A stretch of DNA of 52,023 nt from positions 1 to 52,023 of the forward strand of contig JAFZLA010000086.1 in NCBI GenBank assembly GCA_017551705.1, in the 5' to 3' direction. This document shows, piece after piece, positions 30,844-39,889 of the stretch (the stretch's first letter is position 1; every line of letters starts with the position of its first letter). Below the pieces are notes generated by a model. It saw nothing but the letters and a program-made list of their open reading frames with translations, was not told the origin of the DNA and did not search any database. Both the position numbers and the translations under genes were made by a program. The stretch is from Treponema sp. (GTDB lineage: Bacteria; Spirochaetota; Spirochaetia; Treponematales; Treponemataceae).

Positions 30844-33000
30844 ATGCCGGGCTTTTACGACAGTTTTGACGTCGCGGTTGTCGGAGCGGGGCACGCTGGA
30901 ATCGAAGCGGCCCTTGCCGCCGCGCGCATGGGATTAAAAACATTAGTCATAACTCAAAGCGTCGACGCTTGCGGCCGAATGTCTTGCAACCCAAGCATCG
31001 GCGGCATAGCCAAGGGCAACATCGTTTGCGAAATCGACGCGCTCGGCGGCCAAATGGCAAAGCTTATTGACCGCTCGATGATTCAGTTCCGCTTGCTCAA
31101 CAAAAGCCGAGGCCCGGCGGTGCAAGCGCCTCGCAGCCAAGCCGACAAAATTTTGTACTCCCAGCTCGCGCGGCAAATTCTTGAATCGACTCCAAACCTT
31201 TCTACATTGATGGACACGGTGGTTGACATCATCGCCACGGAGAGCGACCAGCCGCTTCCGCCCAACTCGGACTCTAGCGCCGAGGCCGGAAGTATCCCCG
31301 GCGACTCGCGGACGGAAAGTGTTGGAACAAACCAAGGCTGCGCGCAAGACCAAAAAGCTGGGGCAAACCGAAATGGTTCGCAAGACCAAAAAGCGGCGGC
31401 CGGCATTGACTACGGCGTGGCGGACTCGGCGCGCGTCGGAATGCGGCAAAAAGTGACTGGCATCGTAACCGAGCGCGGCCGCGTCATTCCCGTGCGCGCG
31501 GTTGTCCTTACGACAGGAACATTTTTGGGAGGACGCATTTTTATCGGAGAATACGACGCTCCCTGCGGCCGCTTGGGAGAGGCCGGCGCTTACGGCTTGA
31601 CCGCCAGCTTGCGCCGACTGGGCTTTACCACCGGCCGCCTCAAGACAGGAACTCCTCCGCGCATCTTAAAAAGTTCGGTTGACTTTAGCGTTTTGGAAGA
31701 GCAGCCCGGCGACGACGAGGTTATCCCGTTCAGCTTTGACGACCCAAAAATCGAGCGGCCGATGGTTCCTTGCCACGTCGTCTACACAAACACAAAAACC
31801 CACGACATCATTCGCGCCAACATCGGCCGCTCTCCCTTGTACAGCGGAAAAATTCACGGAGTTGGCCCGCGCTACTGTCCCAGCATAGAAGACAAAGTGA
31901 TGCGCTTTGCCGACCGCGAGCGCCACCAAATATTCGTCGAGCCCGAAGGCTTGGGCACCGAAGAAATTTACCTTAACGGCCTTTCGTCGTCGCTGCCCGA
32001 ATCAGTGCAGGACGAATTTTTGCGGACGATGGCAGGCTTTGAAAAGGCTGTTGTCAGCCGGCCCGGCTACGCTGTTGAATACGATTACGTCGAGCCAACA
32101 CAGCTCTATCCCAGCTTGGAAACAAAGCGCGTGGCGGGCTTGTTCAATGCGGGCCAAATAAACGGAACCAGCGGCTACGAGGAGGCGGCGGGGCAGGGCC
32201 TTGTTGCCGGTATCAACGCAGGCTACTACGCCCGCGCCCACAAGGAATTGTGCGGACCGCTCGTTTCTTCCGACCAAGAAATTCCATGTTATCCCGCGTC
32301 GCTTGAGGCGGGCTGCATCTCGCCCCAGTTTAGGTGGACGCAGGAAGAATATACTTTGATGGCCGAACGCAGCCAAAAAATCGCGGCGGCTCTCAACGCA
32401 AAAATCGAGCGCGCGCAAGCGGAGGCGGGCCACCAAAAATTTCACGCCCTGCCAAAATTTAGCCCGCTTGTTCTTGGCCGAGACGAAGCCTACATCGGAG
32501 TTTTGATTGACGACCTTGTCACTCTTGGCACCAAAGAGCCTTACCGAATGTTCACCGCGCGCGCCGAGTACCGCCTAAAATTGCGCTACGACACCGCCGA
32601 CCGCCGCCTGGCCCAAAAAGCCTTTGAGGCCGGCCTAAAGACTAAGGAAGAATACGAAGCCGTTTGCAAAAAATACCAAGACGTCGACCAGGCCATGCGG
32701 CTTTTGGAAAAGGATCCCGACGCGCAAAATCCAGACTTTACAGAAAAGGTTTGGTCGCTTGCTCAGATAGACTACAAGTACAAGTATTACATAGAAAAGC
32801 AGGACCGCCGCGTCGAAAAAATGCATAAGCTTGAGAACCTTCGCATTCCGCAAAATTTTGACTACGGCTCCATCCCGTCTTTGAGCGCCGAGTCGCGCGG
32901 CAAATTGGAAAGCGTCCGCCCGCTGACCTTGGGACAGGCCAGCCGCATAAGCGGAATCCGCAACAGCGACATTATGCTTTTGATGGTTTACTTAAAGTGA
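30844..33000 (+). CDS. mnmG: tRNA uridine-5-carboxymethylaminomethyl modification enzyme MnmG (GidA) with extra insert
   Basis: The protein has 718 residues against the usual ~620-630. The FAD motif is [19 protein letters not shown] (12-30). The family signatures [15 protein letters not shown] (47-61) and APRSQADK follow, and later [15 protein letters not shown], the [11 protein letters not shown] motif and the C-terminal helical domain. With MnmE it installs the cmnm5 group on U34 of several tRNAs. An extra ~65 residues (~132-198), rich in Ser, Gln, Ala and Asp with a 12-residue repeat, sit before the strand leading into VVLTTGTF. No Shine-Dalgarno site or -10 box is visible before the ATG; expression may depend on gpmI read-through. 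Its stop abuts the convergent adenosine deaminase stop with no gap. Confidence 0.95.
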   Translation: MPGFYDSFDVAVVGAGHAGIEAALAAARMGLKTLVITQSVDACGRMSCNPSIGGIAKGNIVCEIDALGGQMAKLIDRSMIQFRLLNKSRGPAVQAPRSQADKILYSQLARQILESTPNLSTLMDTVVDIIATESDQPLPPNSDSSAEAGSIPGDSRTESVGTNQGCAQDQKAGANRNGSQDQKAAAGIDYGVADSARVGMRQKVTGIVTERGRVIPVRAVVLTTGTFLGGRIFIGEYDAPCGRLGEAGAYGLTASLRRLGFTTGRLKTGTPPRILKSSVDFSVLEEQPGDDEVIPFSFDDPKIERPMVPCHVVYTNTKTHDIIRANIGRSPLYSGKIHGVGPRYCPSIEDKVMRFADRERHQIFVEPEGLGTEEIYLNGLSSSLPESVQDEFLRTMAGFEKAVVSRPGYAVEYDYVEPTQLYPSLETKRVAGLFNAGQINGTSGYEEAAGQGLVAGINAGYYARAHKELCGPLVSSDQEIPCYPASLEAGCISPQFRWTQEEYTLMAERSQKIAAALNAKIERAQAEAGHQKFHALPKFSPLVLGRDEAYIGVLIDDLVTLGTKEPYRMFTARAEYRLKLRYDTADRRLAQKAFEAGLKTKEEYEAVCKKYQDVDQAMRLLEKDPDAQNPDFTEKVWSLAQIDYKYKYYIEKQDRRVEKMHKLENLRIPQNFDYGSIPSLSAESRGKLESVRPLTLGQASRISGIRNSDIMLLMVYLK
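31330..31401 (+). repeat. Two tandem 36-bp imperfect repeats inside mnmG
   Basis: The units 31330-31365 and 31366-31401 encode [12 protein letters not shown] and [12 protein letters not shown]. The exact core GCAAGACCAAAAAGC recurs at a 36-base offset (31344 and 31380). They lie within the low-complexity insert at residues 163-186 of MnmG. Confidence 0.8.
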
Positions 33001-34041
33001 TTAAAGAAGGTCTGCGTTGGCTTCCCAAGCCGCGTCAAGTTCCTTGAGCGCCTTTTTCTTTTGCGCGTCTGTAAGGAACGAAGCCTTGTAGCTGTTTTGC
33101 AGCAAGACCTTGATTTGGTCCATTGTAAAGCCGGCCTTTTTGTGCAAAGACCAAAATTCGTCAAGCAAAGTTACTTTAAAGAACACCGGGTCGTCCGTGT
33201 TGACAGTGACCAAAAGGCCCTTGTCAAAGAAGGCGCGGATTGGGTGCTCTTCTATCGTTTTTACAACTTTCTTTGTAAATGTGTTGCTAGTGGGGCAGAC
33301 CTCAAGCGGAATTTGCTTTTCGGCCAAGTAGTCCATGAGCCTTTCGTCTTGGATCGAAGTGATTCCGTGGCCGATGCGCTCCGAGTTGAGAATTCTTATC
33401 GCGTCCCAAACTGACTCAGGGCCTACGTCCTCGCCTGCGTGGGCAACGGCGTGGAAGCCTTCTTTGTGGGCTTTTTCGAACACGGGTCCAAAGTCTTTGC
33501 AGGGGCCCTTTTGTTCCGCTCCGCCCAAACCGATTCCGATAATGCAAGAACTAGGATGGCTTTTCATAAGCTGGTAGTTGGTCATCGCGTTTTCAAGGCC
33601 AAAGGTTCTTGAAACGTCAACGAGCAGCTTTATTTCGATTCCGCATTCTTTTTTGATTTTGTTGATGTTCTTGGTAAAGTTCTTTACCATTTCGCCGTAG
33701 TCAAAGCCTTTCTTTACAAAGGCCGAGGGAGCGAAGAAAGCCTCGCAGTGGGTGATTCCGTTTCCCTTTAGATAGCGGGCAAAGTCGTCAAAGACATAGT
33801 CAAAGTCGCTTACTTCGGTGAATAAATCCTGAACTTGCAAGAAGGCTTTGATAAAGCCGTTAAGGTCTTCGTATGTAAAGAGAGCGGTTTGTTCGGCCTT
33901 GGACATTTTCTTTCCAAAGCGCTTTTCGTAGAGACGGCAGATTGATTCAAGCGTGATGACTGCTTCGATATGAATGTGCAGCTCCGCTTTTGGCACCTTC
34001 TGCATGAATAGATAAAAATTTTCTTTTTTCAATTTTGCCAT
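33001..34041 (-). CDS. add: Adenosine deaminase
   Basis: The protein has 346 residues from the ATG at 34039-34041, which has AGGAG 5 bases before it (an 11-residue longer reading was rejected). The zinc amidohydrolase motifs of the ADA family are visible: KAELHIHIEA (metal HxH), HAGEDVGPESV, SERIGHGI, VCPTSNTF and TVNTDDPVFF. It deaminates adenosine or deoxyadenosine to inosine. The substrate pocket region after the first HxH reads IEAVIT rather than the common LDGSL, so the related adenine deaminase or another purine specificity cannot be excluded. The oligoendopeptidase F gene ends 53 bases upstream on the same strand. The stop codon abuts that of mnmG. Confidence 0.88.
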   Translation of the reverse strand: MAKLKKENFYLFMQKVPKAELHIHIEAVITLESICRLYEKRFGKKMSKAEQTALFTYEDLNGFIKAFLQVQDLFTEVSDFDYVFDDFARYLKGNGITHCEAFFAPSAFVKKGFDYGEMVKNFTKNINKIKKECGIEIKLLVDVSRTFGLENAMTNYQLMKSHPSSCIIGIGLGGAEQKGPCKDFGPVFEKAHKEGFHAVAHAGEDVGPESVWDAIRILNSERIGHGITSIQDERLMDYLAEKQIPLEVCPTSNTFTKKVVKTIEEHPIRAFFDKGLLVTVNTDDPVFFKVTLLDEFWSLHKKAGFTMDQIKVLLQNSYKASFLTDAQKKKALKELDAAWEANADLL

Positions 34042-34093
34042 TCTCCTACGTTTATTATCGGCATTAAGCGTCAAATTCTTTAACGCAATTTTA

Positions 34094-35899
34094 CTATTTT
34101 ATTGTCTTGTCGAGCTCGTCGATTATCGCGGCGAACTTGTCCAGCGCGGCTTGGACCGGCGCCGGGCTTTCCATGTCAACTCCCGCAACCCTAAGGGACT
34201 CTATCGGATACCGCGAGCCGCCCGACTTTAAGAAGTTAAAGTAGTCGTTTCGTTCCGCCTCTCCGCCCTTTGTGACGCGGTCTGCCAAGGCCAGCGCCGC
34301 GCTGATTCCTGTTGCGTACTTGTAGACATAAAAGGCCGAGTAAAAGTGCGGGATTCGCAAGCCTTCCATGTCGGAATTGCTTTCAAAGACCATCTCTGGG
34401 CCAAAATATTCTTCAAGCAAGCCGCGGTAAAGCTTTCGCAACACCGGCGCCGACAAGGGCGTTCCAGACTCAACAAGCTCGTGGGTTTTAAGCTCGTACT
34501 CGGCGAACATCGTCTGCCTGTGAAGAGTTGCCATAATGTCGGCCGCTCTCATGGCCAGCAAGTAAGAGCGCATCTCTTGGTCCTTGGCGTTCTTTATCAA
34601 ATGCTGGAAAACCAATTCCTCGTTAAAGGTTGAAGCGACCTCGGCCTCAAAAATCGTGTAGTTGTATTGCATAAAAGGATTGTTCTTGGCGCTGTACCAA
34701 GAATGCATCGAATGTCCGCCCTCGTGCGCCATTGTGAACACGTCGCGGATAATCGAATCCTTGTAGTTTAGCAAAATGTAGGGGTAGCCTGTGTAGGAGC
34801 CGTTGGAAAAGGCTCCGCTGCGCTTTCCCTTGTTTTCGTAGCGGTCGACCCAGCCGCCTTTAAGGCCCGCGCAAAGAGTGTCGGTGTATTCTTTTCCAAG
34901 GGGAGCGAGCGCCTCGCGGCAAATCTCGACGGCCTGGTCGTAGCTGGTCTTGGTTTGTACGTTGGCCACAAGCGGAACGTAAACGTCGTAGTGGCGCAGC
35001 TGGTCAACCTTGAGCGCGCGCTTGCGGATTGAATAATACTTGCGCAAGGGGCCAAAGTTTTTGTGAACCGTGTCAATCAAGTTGCGGTAAACGCTCTCGG
35101 GAACCTTGTTGCCAAAAAGAGCCGCGTCAAGGCTTGACTTGTAGCCGCGCGCGCGGGCGATGAAAACGTCTTGGTTTACCGAGCCGGCGTAAAGGCCCGC
35201 CAAAATGTTTTGGTGGCTTTCAAAATTGTTGTAGAACTGCTTGTAGGCCTTTTGGCGGACGGAGCGGTCGGGGTTTTCCATAAACTGCGTCCAAGTGGTT
35301 TGGGTCAGCGGCAATTCCTTTCCGTCAACGTTGACCGTTCCGAACAAATTGTTTATGTCCACGTTCTCGGCCACGCTGAAAGTTTTTTCGGCGGTGGAGC
35401 CGCTCTCAGACTGCAGCGCCAAAATGCGCTCTTCCTTTTGGCTAAGAATATGCTCTTTTTGGCGGAGCAATTTTTGAACGTAAATCTTGTAGTCTTTGAA
35501 GTCGTCGCGCTCAATCCAAGCGGCGATGTCCGAGTCGGGAATGGCCGACAATTCCGAATCAAAAAAGCTTGTCAGCGCGGCGGCCTTGCTGGTTGCCATT
35601 TCGGCGCGGCCTTCCATGTCGGCGGCCTTTTCGTCGCCTTCGTCGGCGGTCTTTAGAAGGCCCGCGTAGCTGTCAACAAGCTCTATGTTTTTCCAAAGCT
35701 CTTCGTAGGCTTTTAGGGCGGCCAAAAGGTCCTTGGGGCCTGCCGCTAGTTTTCCTTGAAAGGCCGCGACGTTTTTTGCGTCGCCTTCGATTTTTGCAAG
35801 GGCCTTTTCCCAGTCCGCGTCGCTTTTAAATAATGTGGTCAAGTCCCACTTGTCGCCGGCGGGAACGTCTTTGCGTTCAGGAATTGCGTTACTATTCAT
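34094..35899 (-). CDS. pepF: Oligoendopeptidase F (M3B metallopeptidase)
   Basis: The protein has 601 residues, typical for PepF. The N-terminal helical domain includes the AGDKWDLTTLFKSDADWEKA start common to the family. The central thimet-type zinc site reads FTMAHEGGHSMHSWYS (HEGGH motif), with a downstream Glu in TIFEAEVASTFNEELV. The C-terminal region has the HFYSAFYVYKYATGISAA segment. It is a cytoplasmic enzyme that cuts short oligopeptides, probably from imported peptides. It has its own promoter, with the ATG 9 bases past a TATAAT box and no Shine-Dalgarno site. The adenosine deaminase gene follows downstream, after a 52-base gap with no clear terminator. Confidence 0.95.
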   Translation of the reverse strand: MNSNAIPERKDVPAGDKWDLTTLFKSDADWEKALAKIEGDAKNVAAFQGKLAAGPKDLLAALKAYEELWKNIELVDSYAGLLKTADEGDEKAADMEGRAEMATSKAAALTSFFDSELSAIPDSDIAAWIERDDFKDYKIYVQKLLRQKEHILSQKEERILALQSESGSTAEKTFSVAENVDINNLFGTVNVDGKELPLTQTTWTQFMENPDRSVRQKAYKQFYNNFESHQNILAGLYAGSVNQDVFIARARGYKSSLDAALFGNKVPESVYRNLIDTVHKNFGPLRKYYSIRKRALKVDQLRHYDVYVPLVANVQTKTSYDQAVEICREALAPLGKEYTDTLCAGLKGGWVDRYENKGKRSGAFSNGSYTGYPYILLNYKDSIIRDVFTMAHEGGHSMHSWYSAKNNPFMQYNYTIFEAEVASTFNEELVFQHLIKNAKDQEMRSYLLAMRAADIMATLHRQTMFAEYELKTHELVESGTPLSAPVLRKLYRGLLEEYFGPEMVFESNSDMEGLRIPHFYSAFYVYKYATGISAALALADRVTKGGEAERNDYFNFLKSGGSRYPIESLRVAGVDMESPAPVQAALDKFAAIIDELDKTIK

Positions 35900-35908
35900 A
35901 ATGCAAAG

Positions 35909-35937
35909 ATTATATAGAATTTTGAGCGTTTTTTCAA
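35909..35937 (-). promoter_or_regulatory. Sigma70-type promoter of pepF
   Basis: TTGAAA (35932-35937), 17 bp, TATAAT (35909-35914) on the minus strand, 9 bases before the ATG. The -35 lies just past the 3' end of the upstream sensor gene. Confidence 0.76.
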
Positions 35938-35950
35938 GGCGAAAGCGGCG

Positions 35951-37909
35951 CTAAAAGTTGATGTATTTGTCGGCTTCGCGCTGGGTGATGAAGGGCGTTT
36001 CGTCCACGGCTTCAAGGCTGCTTTCTTCTTCTTCGCTGGACGGCATGCCGTAAATGTCAATTGGGCGGGTAAATTCGCTAAAGTGAATGTGGCCCAAAAG
36101 CTTAAGGCCTCTTTTGACTTCTTCTGTAAAAGACTCCGCGGCAGGCTGCGAAATCAATATCGGAATGTTCATTGCAAAACCGAGCGAGCACATTTTGTCA
36201 ATGACTTCCATTCCCGTAGAAATTGTGGAAAGGTCAAGACGGTTTCTGTCGCCGATGACGCCCAGCAAAAGGTTTCCGTTGTGGAGCGAAATGTTGAATG
36301 TGGCGCAAAGATAGTAGTCTTCGGCGCGGCGGCTGTTTATTGCCTGCAATTCGTTTCTGATTGCGCGGGCGGCGTCCAAAGCCGCAGGGTCTCCGTTCTT
36401 AAAAAGGGCGGACAAGCCTTGGTTGGTTATCGTGATTACCGACCCGCCAAATTGGTGGATTTTCTCGATTATGGTTGAGGTGTAAAATGCCAAAGTTTCG
36501 AATTCTTCGCGCAAGTTTATTTTTGTGTTGTCCGGCGACATCACTGCGATTCCTACAAACATAATCGTGGTTCTTCTTTCTTTGTGAAGACCTATTTTTA
36601 GGTCCTTGAGGTTTTTCTGGTCAAAGAATCGCAACGCTTTTCTGGGGATGAACTTTCTGTAACTAAAAAATAGTTCGGATAGGCTGTTTTTTATCTTTTT
36701 GTTTTTCTTTTGCTGAATTTCTAGAATCAATGCGATATAAATAATGTTCACTGCGCAGCCGAATGGAATTATGATGTCCGTAAGCGCGTAGTCGGAGTTG
36801 CCCATAAGGTATGGATAAAGAATGTCGAGCGCGATTGGAACGGCAACAATTGAGTAGAAAAACATATATGCCGCCGCCGTCGCTTGCCGATTCTTGATTG
36901 CAAAGACAAACCTTATCATTGAGTAAATCGTAAAGAACAGGCCCCAAATTACGCAAAACTTCAAAAAGTCAACGGCAAAGTGGACTGGCAGACAGACGAA
37001 AACTATGAATAGAGTCAAAGTGGCCGCGCAAAGGATGTAATCCGTAACTGGATGTTTGTTGAAAAAAGTCTTGTCGCAAGTATAGAGGGCGCTAAAGGCG
37101 GCGGCTCCAAAAACGATTGCGTTTTCCAGCTTGAACACAAGTCCAAAGGGGAAGAACAAAGAGGTTCGTCCAACCATGTTTAGGTTGTAGAGCGTGAATC
37201 TTAGAGCTATGAATGTAATCAGTATTCCAAACAACAGGTTGGCGATTTTTTTTCTGTCAAAGAACCACAAGAAATAATTTGACAAGAGGCAGAAGAATAA
37301 AAGGCCCAAGACGAATGCGTTTGTTATCATCATCTTTTGCTGCAGCTTTTCTATCGCCTCGATTTCTCCAAACGAAATTGGAGTAACTATGCCTGAGTCT
37401 CCTCCTGTATAGTTTGAGACTTGAATTACCAATTCGATTGTGCCTTCTTTGTCAGACACCATCGGGCAAAAGAGCGTTGTTCTTGCTGGTTTGTAGTCTT
37501 TTTTGTGGCGGGCGAATTTTCCGCTTTCCAAAACAAATTTTCCATTGACAAAAATTCTTGAGGCGTATTGGGGAGTCTTTCTTGAGAAAATTCCGTAGGC
37601 ATAATTTGCTTTTAGGCCTGTGATCAAAATGCGGTAAGTGTGGCTTCCGTATTTTTGAAGCTGCTCTTTTTTGTTGACCTCTTGGTTTGTCCAAGACATA
37701 GGAACTTCGATAAAGTTTACTCTCAGGCGCGCTCCCCTCAAGGTTTCGAATGTTTGGTTTTCGTAAATTTCCCAGTCGCCGTTTAAGTACAGGCCGTTTT
37801 TTGGAATGGCGGAATTGTCAAAGCTTAAGATGCCGTTTGTCACGTTTTTGGCAAAAAGAGGCGAGCATAGTGTCAAGGCTGTCAAAACCAAAAGCGCTTT
37901 AAATTTCAT
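35951..37909 (-). CDS. 7TMR-DISM sensor with degenerate class III nucleotide cyclase domain (downstream copy)
   Basis: The protein has 652 residues from the ATG at 37907-37909; GAGG lies 6 bases before it, inside the end of the upstream gene, so the more distal in-frame ATGs are less likely. It has a signal peptide (1-20), a periplasmic jelly-roll domain of the 7TMR-DISMED2 type (~25-185, with YLNGDWEIY and SRIFVNGKFV), seven TM helices (~193-398), and a C-terminal domain with the cyclase fold (~440-630). The two metal-binding aspartates are lost: the first site reads FVGIAV (Gly453) and the second TNQGLSALF (Gln497). It is therefore unlikely to make cAMP or cGMP and may bind a nucleotide or pair with another cyclase. 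It is a tandem paralogue of the upstream gene. Confidence 0.82.
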   Translation of the reverse strand: MKFKALLVLTALTLCSPLFAKNVTNGILSFDNSAIPKNGLYLNGDWEIYENQTFETLRGARLRVNFIEVPMSWTNQEVNKKEQLQKYGSHTYRILITGLKANYAYGIFSRKTPQYASRIFVNGKFVLESGKFARHKKDYKPARTTLFCPMVSDKEGTIELVIQVSNYTGGDSGIVTPISFGEIEAIEKLQQKMMITNAFVLGLLFFCLLSNYFLWFFDRKKIANLLFGILITFIALRFTLYNLNMVGRTSLFFPFGLVFKLENAIVFGAAAFSALYTCDKTFFNKHPVTDYILCAATLTLFIVFVCLPVHFAVDFLKFCVIWGLFFTIYSMIRFVFAIKNRQATAAAYMFFYSIVAVPIALDILYPYLMGNSDYALTDIIIPFGCAVNIIYIALILEIQQKKNKKIKNSLSELFFSYRKFIPRKALRFFDQKNLKDLKIGLHKERRTTIMFVGIAVMSPDNTKINLREEFETLAFYTSTIIEKIHQFGGSVITITNQGLSALFKNGDPAALDAARAIRNELQAINSRRAEDYYLCATFNISLHNGNLLLGVIGDRNRLDLSTISTGMEVIDKMCSLGFAMNIPILISQPAAESFTEEVKRGLKLLGHIHFSEFTRPIDIYGMPSSEEEESSLEAVDETPFITQREADKYINF

Positions 37910-39854
37910 CTTCATCCTCGATTGGTTCAAGAGTGTCTTCATATGACTGGTCGCTCTTCTTTATCGGAAGCGCGCTGTATACCAAAATCTGGTTTCCGTT
38001 TGAAATAAAATAGTGGCCTTCGTAAACATAGTTGATGTAACTGCGGCAGTAAGGCATCGCTTCTTCGGTTATCAAAATTTGCGTGTTTGTTTTTGACGTT
38101 TGCTTTCCTACCGCAAAGGCTATGTTGACGTCTTCCGAAAGCGCTATTGTGTCAAGGCGCTTGCTGGAGCCTATGGTTCCTACGGCGGCTTTTCCCGCGT
38201 GTATGGCAACGCCTATCGATATGTCCGTTCTTTTTTTCTTTCTTAGGTCTCGTCTTACATCGCGTATCTTTTTTTGCAAGCGCGAGGCGCAAGTTATCGC
38301 GTCGGCATTCTTGTGTTGGAAAATAGCCAGGCAGCCCGACATTGTGTATTTGGCGACAAATCCGCCTGAGTCGTTTATGATTGGCGATATGGCTTTAAAT
38401 ACTTCGGTTTGAATTGAATAAAGCTCCTCTTTTTCTATTGATTCCGCCAAACGGTTAAAGTGCTTTATTTCTACGTAGAACAAAATGGCGTCTATTATGC
38501 GGCATTCGCCTGGAATGATTTTGGTTATGTCGGCCGCTCCGAGCAATTTTAAAACTTGCGGAGGAACTATTTTGGCCAAAGTGTTGTTGGTGAACGAAAG
38601 TTTGTCCATTTGCTCTGTGACGCGGATAAACGAAAAGTCTCTGTTAAAGGCGTATACTCCGCATTGCGTTATTCCAAAAAGCAAAATCGAAAGCTTAAAG
38701 GTCATAAAGGAATGTATTGGAGAAAGTTTTTGCGGCAAAAACAAAAAGTCGCGCGCCCTGCAAAGCAAAATCACGAGAGTTATTAGAGTGCTTATGTTGT
38801 AAGCTATAGTTGTCGTTTGAATGCCGTGCTTGGAGTCAAAGGTTCTTCTTAGGACGAATTTTATCGGCGCCAAAAAGTTGATGAGCGAAAGGGTCATTGC
38901 TATGTCAACAAAAAGCCACCTAAAACTTTCAAAAATGCCAAGCGGCAGGACCATGGCCAAAAACATGTTGCCAATTCCGATTCCAAAAAGAATCTTGGTT
39001 CTTTTTGCCGGCGCTTTCATCATGCCCATTATGTACAAGACATCTATGGCGGTGACCGCGCATAATATCAATGTTGGCAATTTTCTGTGCAGCCAGAAGG
39101 GGAGTTCAATTCCTCTAGACAAAAGCAAGGAATGGCCGGTGAGGGTAATGGCCGCGCAGTAGCATGCGCAAATTATAGTTACGATTGTGTATGCATGCTG
39201 CCTTATGTTTAGCGAGCCCAAAAGAATGTTGTACAAAATGTGGGCGACCATAAAGGCCAAGATTAAGGCGTTTAAAAAATAATTTTGGGTCAAGCGTCTT
39301 CTTAGGGCGCTGATTTCTGACATTTTGATTTGCTTTACGATTCCGCCCTTGCATTTGGAAAAATTGGCTATGTGAATCACAATGTCAACGACGCCTTTTT
39401 GGTCGGCCTGAAAGTCAACTGGATTGAAAATGTCTCCGCTTTTGCACATGTCTTTATGTTTGCTCAAGAATCCGCCCGTGGCGACAATTTTTCCGTTGCA
39501 CCAAATTCTGCTGGAAGTCATCAAGGCTCCGTACATGTCGCAGGAATACCTGTTGTACGGAATCAAGCCGGAAATCCGTATGTGGTAGGTTCCAAGCGAC
39601 ACGCCTTTTCTCATTGTATGCGGAAGGTTGACAATGGCGCTGGGGCCGGCGTTCACGGTTGGGTAAAATTCTTCGGGATCTACAAGGACCGAATTGTAGT
39701 AGTCCCATCTTTGCGAAATGTCCACAAATCCTTTTCTTAGAATGGACGGATCGCTAAGAATTATTTTGGAATCCGCAGGAAGCGCGGAAATGCTTGAGAG
39801 GACAAGAGATGTAAAAAGCAGCGCCAATTTGATCGCGCGGCGTAGGCTGAACAT
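37899..39854 (-). CDS. 7TMR-DISM sensor with degenerate class III nucleotide cyclase domain (upstream copy)
   Basis: The protein (651 aa) has a signal peptide (~1-25), a periplasmic beta domain with RIWCNGKIVATGGF (~40-185), seven TM helices (~195-405), and a short helical linker with LAKIVPPQVLKLLG, which resembles the segment preceding many cyclase domains. A class III cyclase homology domain follows (~450-600). The first metal Asp is Glu462 (YVEIKHF), the second is Ser506 (KYTMSGCLAIF), and the transition-state Arg after VNIAF is absent. The GVAIHAGKAAVGTIG segment is preserved, so the fold is kept. Catalysis as a homodimer seems unlikely. The 3' end overlaps the next sensor gene by 11 bases. 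The promoter spacer contains a palindrome. Confidence 0.82.
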   Translation of the reverse strand: MFSLRRAIKLALLFTSLVLSSISALPADSKIILSDPSILRKGFVDISQRWDYYNSVLVDPEEFYPTVNAGPSAIVNLPHTMRKGVSLGTYHIRISGLIPYNRYSCDMYGALMTSSRIWCNGKIVATGGFLSKHKDMCKSGDIFNPVDFQADQKGVVDIVIHIANFSKCKGGIVKQIKMSEISALRRRLTQNYFLNALILAFMVAHILYNILLGSLNIRQHAYTIVTIICACYCAAITLTGHSLLLSRGIELPFWLHRKLPTLILCAVTAIDVLYIMGMMKAPAKRTKILFGIGIGNMFLAMVLPLGIFESFRWLFVDIAMTLSLINFLAPIKFVLRRTFDSKHGIQTTTIAYNISTLITLVILLCRARDFLFLPQKLSPIHSFMTFKLSILLFGITQCGVYAFNRDFSFIRVTEQMDKLSFTNNTLAKIVPPQVLKLLGAADITKIIPGECRIIDAILFYVEIKHFNRLAESIEKEELYSIQTEVFKAISPIINDSGGFVAKYTMSGCLAIFQHKNADAITCASRLQKKIRDVRRDLRKKKRTDISIGVAIHAGKAAVGTIGSSKRLDTIALSEDVNIAFAVGKQTSKTNTQILITEEAMPYCRSYINYVYEGHYFISNGNQILVYSALPIKKSDQSYEDTLEPIEDEDEI

Positions 39855-39860
39855 TATTCT

Positions 39861-39889
39861 ATTATATCACAGGATTTCCTGTTTTTCAA
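39861..39889 (-). promoter_or_regulatory. Sigma70-type promoter of the tandem cyclase-like sensor genes
   Basis: TTGAAA (39884-39889), 17 bp, TATAAT (39861-39866) on the minus strand, 6 bases (AGAATA) and the ATG at 39854. No Shine-Dalgarno site. The spacer overlaps the last codons of the upstream helicase-nuclease gene. Confidence 0.78.
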
